DNA of 38,651 nucleotides from Bacteroidales bacterium (GTDB lineage Bacteria; Bacteroidota; Bacteroidia; Bacteroidales; Muribaculaceae). Numbering within the stretch: position 1 is the first letter of the stretch; each line of letters starts with the position of its first letter. The stretch lies in the NCBI GenBank assembly GCA_004552485.1, contig SFOH01000011.1, positions 1-38,651 of the forward strand, in the 5' to 3' direction. The notes under the pieces are model-generated. The model searched no databases, was not told where the DNA came from, and saw only the letters and a list, made by a program, of their open reading frames with translations. Shown here one piece after another: positions 36,943 to 38,651 of this stretch. Made by a program: the position numbers and the translations under genes.

Positions 36943-38651
36943 ATGAGACTTAAACTATTCCTGTTAGCGCTTCTTGCGGCTGTACTGCCTATGGTTGCGC
37001 AGACTTCGAATGTTGTCGGAGTTGTTGTGAATGGCTCAACGGGCGCGCCCGTCAGCGGCGCCTCCGTGACACTGCAGCAAAGCGGTGCCACCGCCACCAC
37101 TAATTTCTCAGGAGACTTCAGCGTTACCGCGCGCGGCACCACTGACCTCCTTATCGTGACCTGTGACGGCTATGAGGCCTATTCACAGGAGGTAACCCTG
37201 GCCAGCAAGGCTGTGAACCTGGGCACTATCCGCCTCACCCCCAATGACTACACCGAGGACTATTACGGTGACGCCACCGACATGGTCTATGACGAGGCAG
37301 TCATGGAAGACGAGGAAGGCAACGCACAGGGCATCGCCGCCCTCACCGGCGCCAACGACAACCTCTATTACAACACGGCCAGCTACAACTTCGGTCCCAT
37401 GTACTTCCGCTTCCGCGGCCTGCAGAACGAGTATCAGGACGTTTACATGAACGGTATCAACCTGAACGACCCCATCCGCGGACGCTTCAACTTCAGCTCC
37501 CTCATGGGTCTCACCTCGCGCGCCTTCCGCAACAAGACCACCAGCGTGGGCCTTGGCGCCGCCAACTTCGGCTTCGGCGGCATGGCCGGCGGTGTTAACT
37601 ACAACACCATCACCGACACCTACGCTCCCGGCTTCAACGGTTCAGTGGCTTACACCAACTCCAACTACATGCTCCGCGCCATGGCCTCATACTCCACCGG
37701 TATGAAACAGAACGGCTGGGCATTCACCGTTGCCGCCATCGGCCGTTACGCCAACGAAGGCGTCATCGACGGAACCTTCTACAACAGCGGCGGTCTGTTC
37801 CTCTCTCTCGAGAAACAGCTCAACGCCAAGAACTCACTGACACTGACAGCCTTCGGCGGCCCCACCCAGCGTGCCGGCGCCTCCGCAACCTATCAGGAAG
37901 TTTATGACCTCGTAGGCTCGAACCTCTACAACCCCAACTGGGGCTGGCAGAACGGCGAAAAACGTGCATCGCGCATCGTCAACACCTTCGACCCCACCGT
38001 GATGCTCACCTGGCTCTACAAAGGACAGAAGACCACGCTGAACACCTCAGCCGCCGTGCGCTGGGTGCGCTATCAGCAGTCAGCCCTCCAGTACTACAAA
38101 GCTCTGGACCCCAACCCCACCTACTACCGCTACCTCCCCTCCTACTATGACGACGATCCCACCCAGAAGGCCATCTACACCCACCTCTGGGAGAGCAAGA
38201 ACCCCAACTTCACGCAGATCAACTGGGACAACCTCTATCAGATCAACTATCTGAACAACGAGCAGAACCTCTCGCTCCCCGCCGATCAGCAGAAAGGTTC
38301 GTCGTACATCCTCGAGAACCGTCACTCCAACGAGTTCCAGGCCCTCTTCAACAGCTACGTCAACCACCGCCTCAACGACCACTTCAGCCTGCAGGCCGGC
38401 GTAAGCTTCAACTACACCAAGGGCTCCTACTACAAAACCATCCGCGACCTCATGGGCGGTCAGTACTGGCTCGACATCGACCCGTTCTCAGACCGTGACA
38501 TCACCCTCGCCCCCGACAACCTCCAGAACGACCTGGACAACCCCAACCGCAAAGTCTACAAGGGCGACAAGTTCGGCTACGACTACGACATCCACTTCCT
38601 CCGCGCCGAGGGCTGGCTGCAGAACACCTTCACCTCACGCCACTGGGACGT
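36943..38651 (+). CDS. TonB-dependent receptor with carboxypeptidase-regulatory-like domain (3' end outside window)
   Basis: An open frame of 569 codons running off the window. A signal peptide (MRLKLFLLALLAAVLPMVAQ) is followed by a carboxypeptidase-D-regulatory-like beta-sandwich (about 22-105, with VVGVVVNGSTGAPVSGASVTLQ) as in SusC-type receptors, and a very acidic linker (TEDYYGDATDMVYDEAVMED). The plug domain contains FRFRGLQNEYQDVYMNGINLND and ANFGFGGMAGGVNYNT, after which alternating aromatic strands of the outer-membrane barrel begin. It imports a ligand across the outer membrane using TonB energy; the ligand is unknown. No SusD partner can be seen because the downstream side is cut. 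The linker and unusual FGPMYFRFRGL plug suggest a lineage distinct from classical SusC. Confidence 0.9.
   Translation, partial: MRLKLFLLALLAAVLPMVAQTSNVVGVVVNGSTGAPVSGASVTLQQSGATATTNFSGDFSVTARGTTDLLIVTCDGYEAYSQEVTLASKAVNLGTIRLTPNDYTEDYYGDATDMVYDEAVMEDEEGNAQGIAALTGANDNLYYNTASYNFGPMYFRFRGLQNEYQDVYMNGINLNDPIRGRFNFSSLMGLTSRAFRNKTTSVGLGAANFGFGGMAGGVNYNTITDTYAPGFNGSVAYTNSNYMLRAMASYSTGMKQNGWAFTVAAIGRYANEGVIDGTFYNSGGLFLSLEKQLNAKNSLTLTAFGGPTQRAGASATYQEVYDLVGSNLYNPNWGWQNGEKRASRIVNTFDPTVMLTWLYKGQKTTLNTSAAVRWVRYQQSALQYYKALDPNPTYYRYLPSYYDDDPTQKAIYTHLWESKNPNFTQINWDNLYQINYLNNEQNLSLPADQQKGSSYILENRHSNEFQALFNSYVNHRLNDHFSLQAGVSFNYTKGSYYKTIRDLMGGQYWLDIDPFSDRDITLAPDNLQNDLDNPNRKVYKGDKFGYDYDIHFLRAEGWLQNTFTSRHWD

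Noticed and set aside
1..38651. CRISPR array or insertion sequence
   Set aside because: No evenly spaced short direct repeats, no Cas-like or transposase-like protein and no paired terminal inverted repeats flanking an open frame were seen.

Overview
This window is a GC-rich stretch of a Bacteroidales chromosome, most plausibly from the gut family Muribaculaceae. The order-level call is firm: many genes are preceded by the Bacteroidetes -7 box TAnnTTTG, often with TTTG about 20 bases upstream, and the gene content includes GldE/GldD, DUF4834, DUF2851, GH3-like enzymes, a SusC-like TonB receptor and secreted proteins with type IX secretion (T9SS) C-terminal domains. The family-level call is inference. 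A canonical parS site beside mnmG suggests the region lies in the origin-proximal part of the chromosome.

Layout. 1-525: 3' end of an unrecognised gene. 695-2563: LTA-synthase-like membrane phosphotransferase. 2611-2936: first copy of a dispersed modular repeat. 3083-5549: gldE-gldD-phosphopantetheinyl transferase operon. 5589-9004 (minus): secreted amidase with a T9SS tail, followed by a beta-propeller protein. 9143-10678: GH3-like adenylating enzyme. 10672-14103 (minus): GT2, GT4 and a nucleoside kinase, probably one operon. 14701-20322: ybeY, mnmG, parS, apt, uvrC, dtd. 20382-26368: comEC, a secreted M6 metalloprotease, deoC. 26570-27130 (minus): small exported protein of unknown function. 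27424-29343: psd-pssA-DUF4834 (phosphatidylethanolamine synthesis). 29435-30767 (minus): three overlapping genes that look like endolysin, spanin and holin. 31064-33034: cysteine desulfidase and an orphan initiating sugar transferase. 33055-33660: two more repeat copies flanking a tRNA-Pro, with two strong terminators. 33669-36457 (minus): alkaline phosphatase and a DUF2851 protein. 36943-end: a TonB-dependent receptor, cut by the window edge.

How they work together. Most of the window is housekeeping: translation and tRNA quality (ybeY, mnmG, dtd, tRNA-Pro), nucleotide salvage (apt, deoC, nucleoside kinase), DNA repair and uptake (uvrC, comEC), and envelope building (psd, pssA, LTA-synthase-like enzyme, glycosyltransferases). 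A second theme is export: gldE/gldD plus two large secreted enzymes with T9SS-type tails.

The most unusual element is the minus-strand endolysin / lipoprotein-with-C-terminal-membrane-anchor / holin cassette. It has no phage structural genes around it and could be a domesticated lysis or type-10-secretion-like module. The second is a modular intergenic repeat family, present in three copies with different internal deletions, two of them bracketing the tRNA gene.
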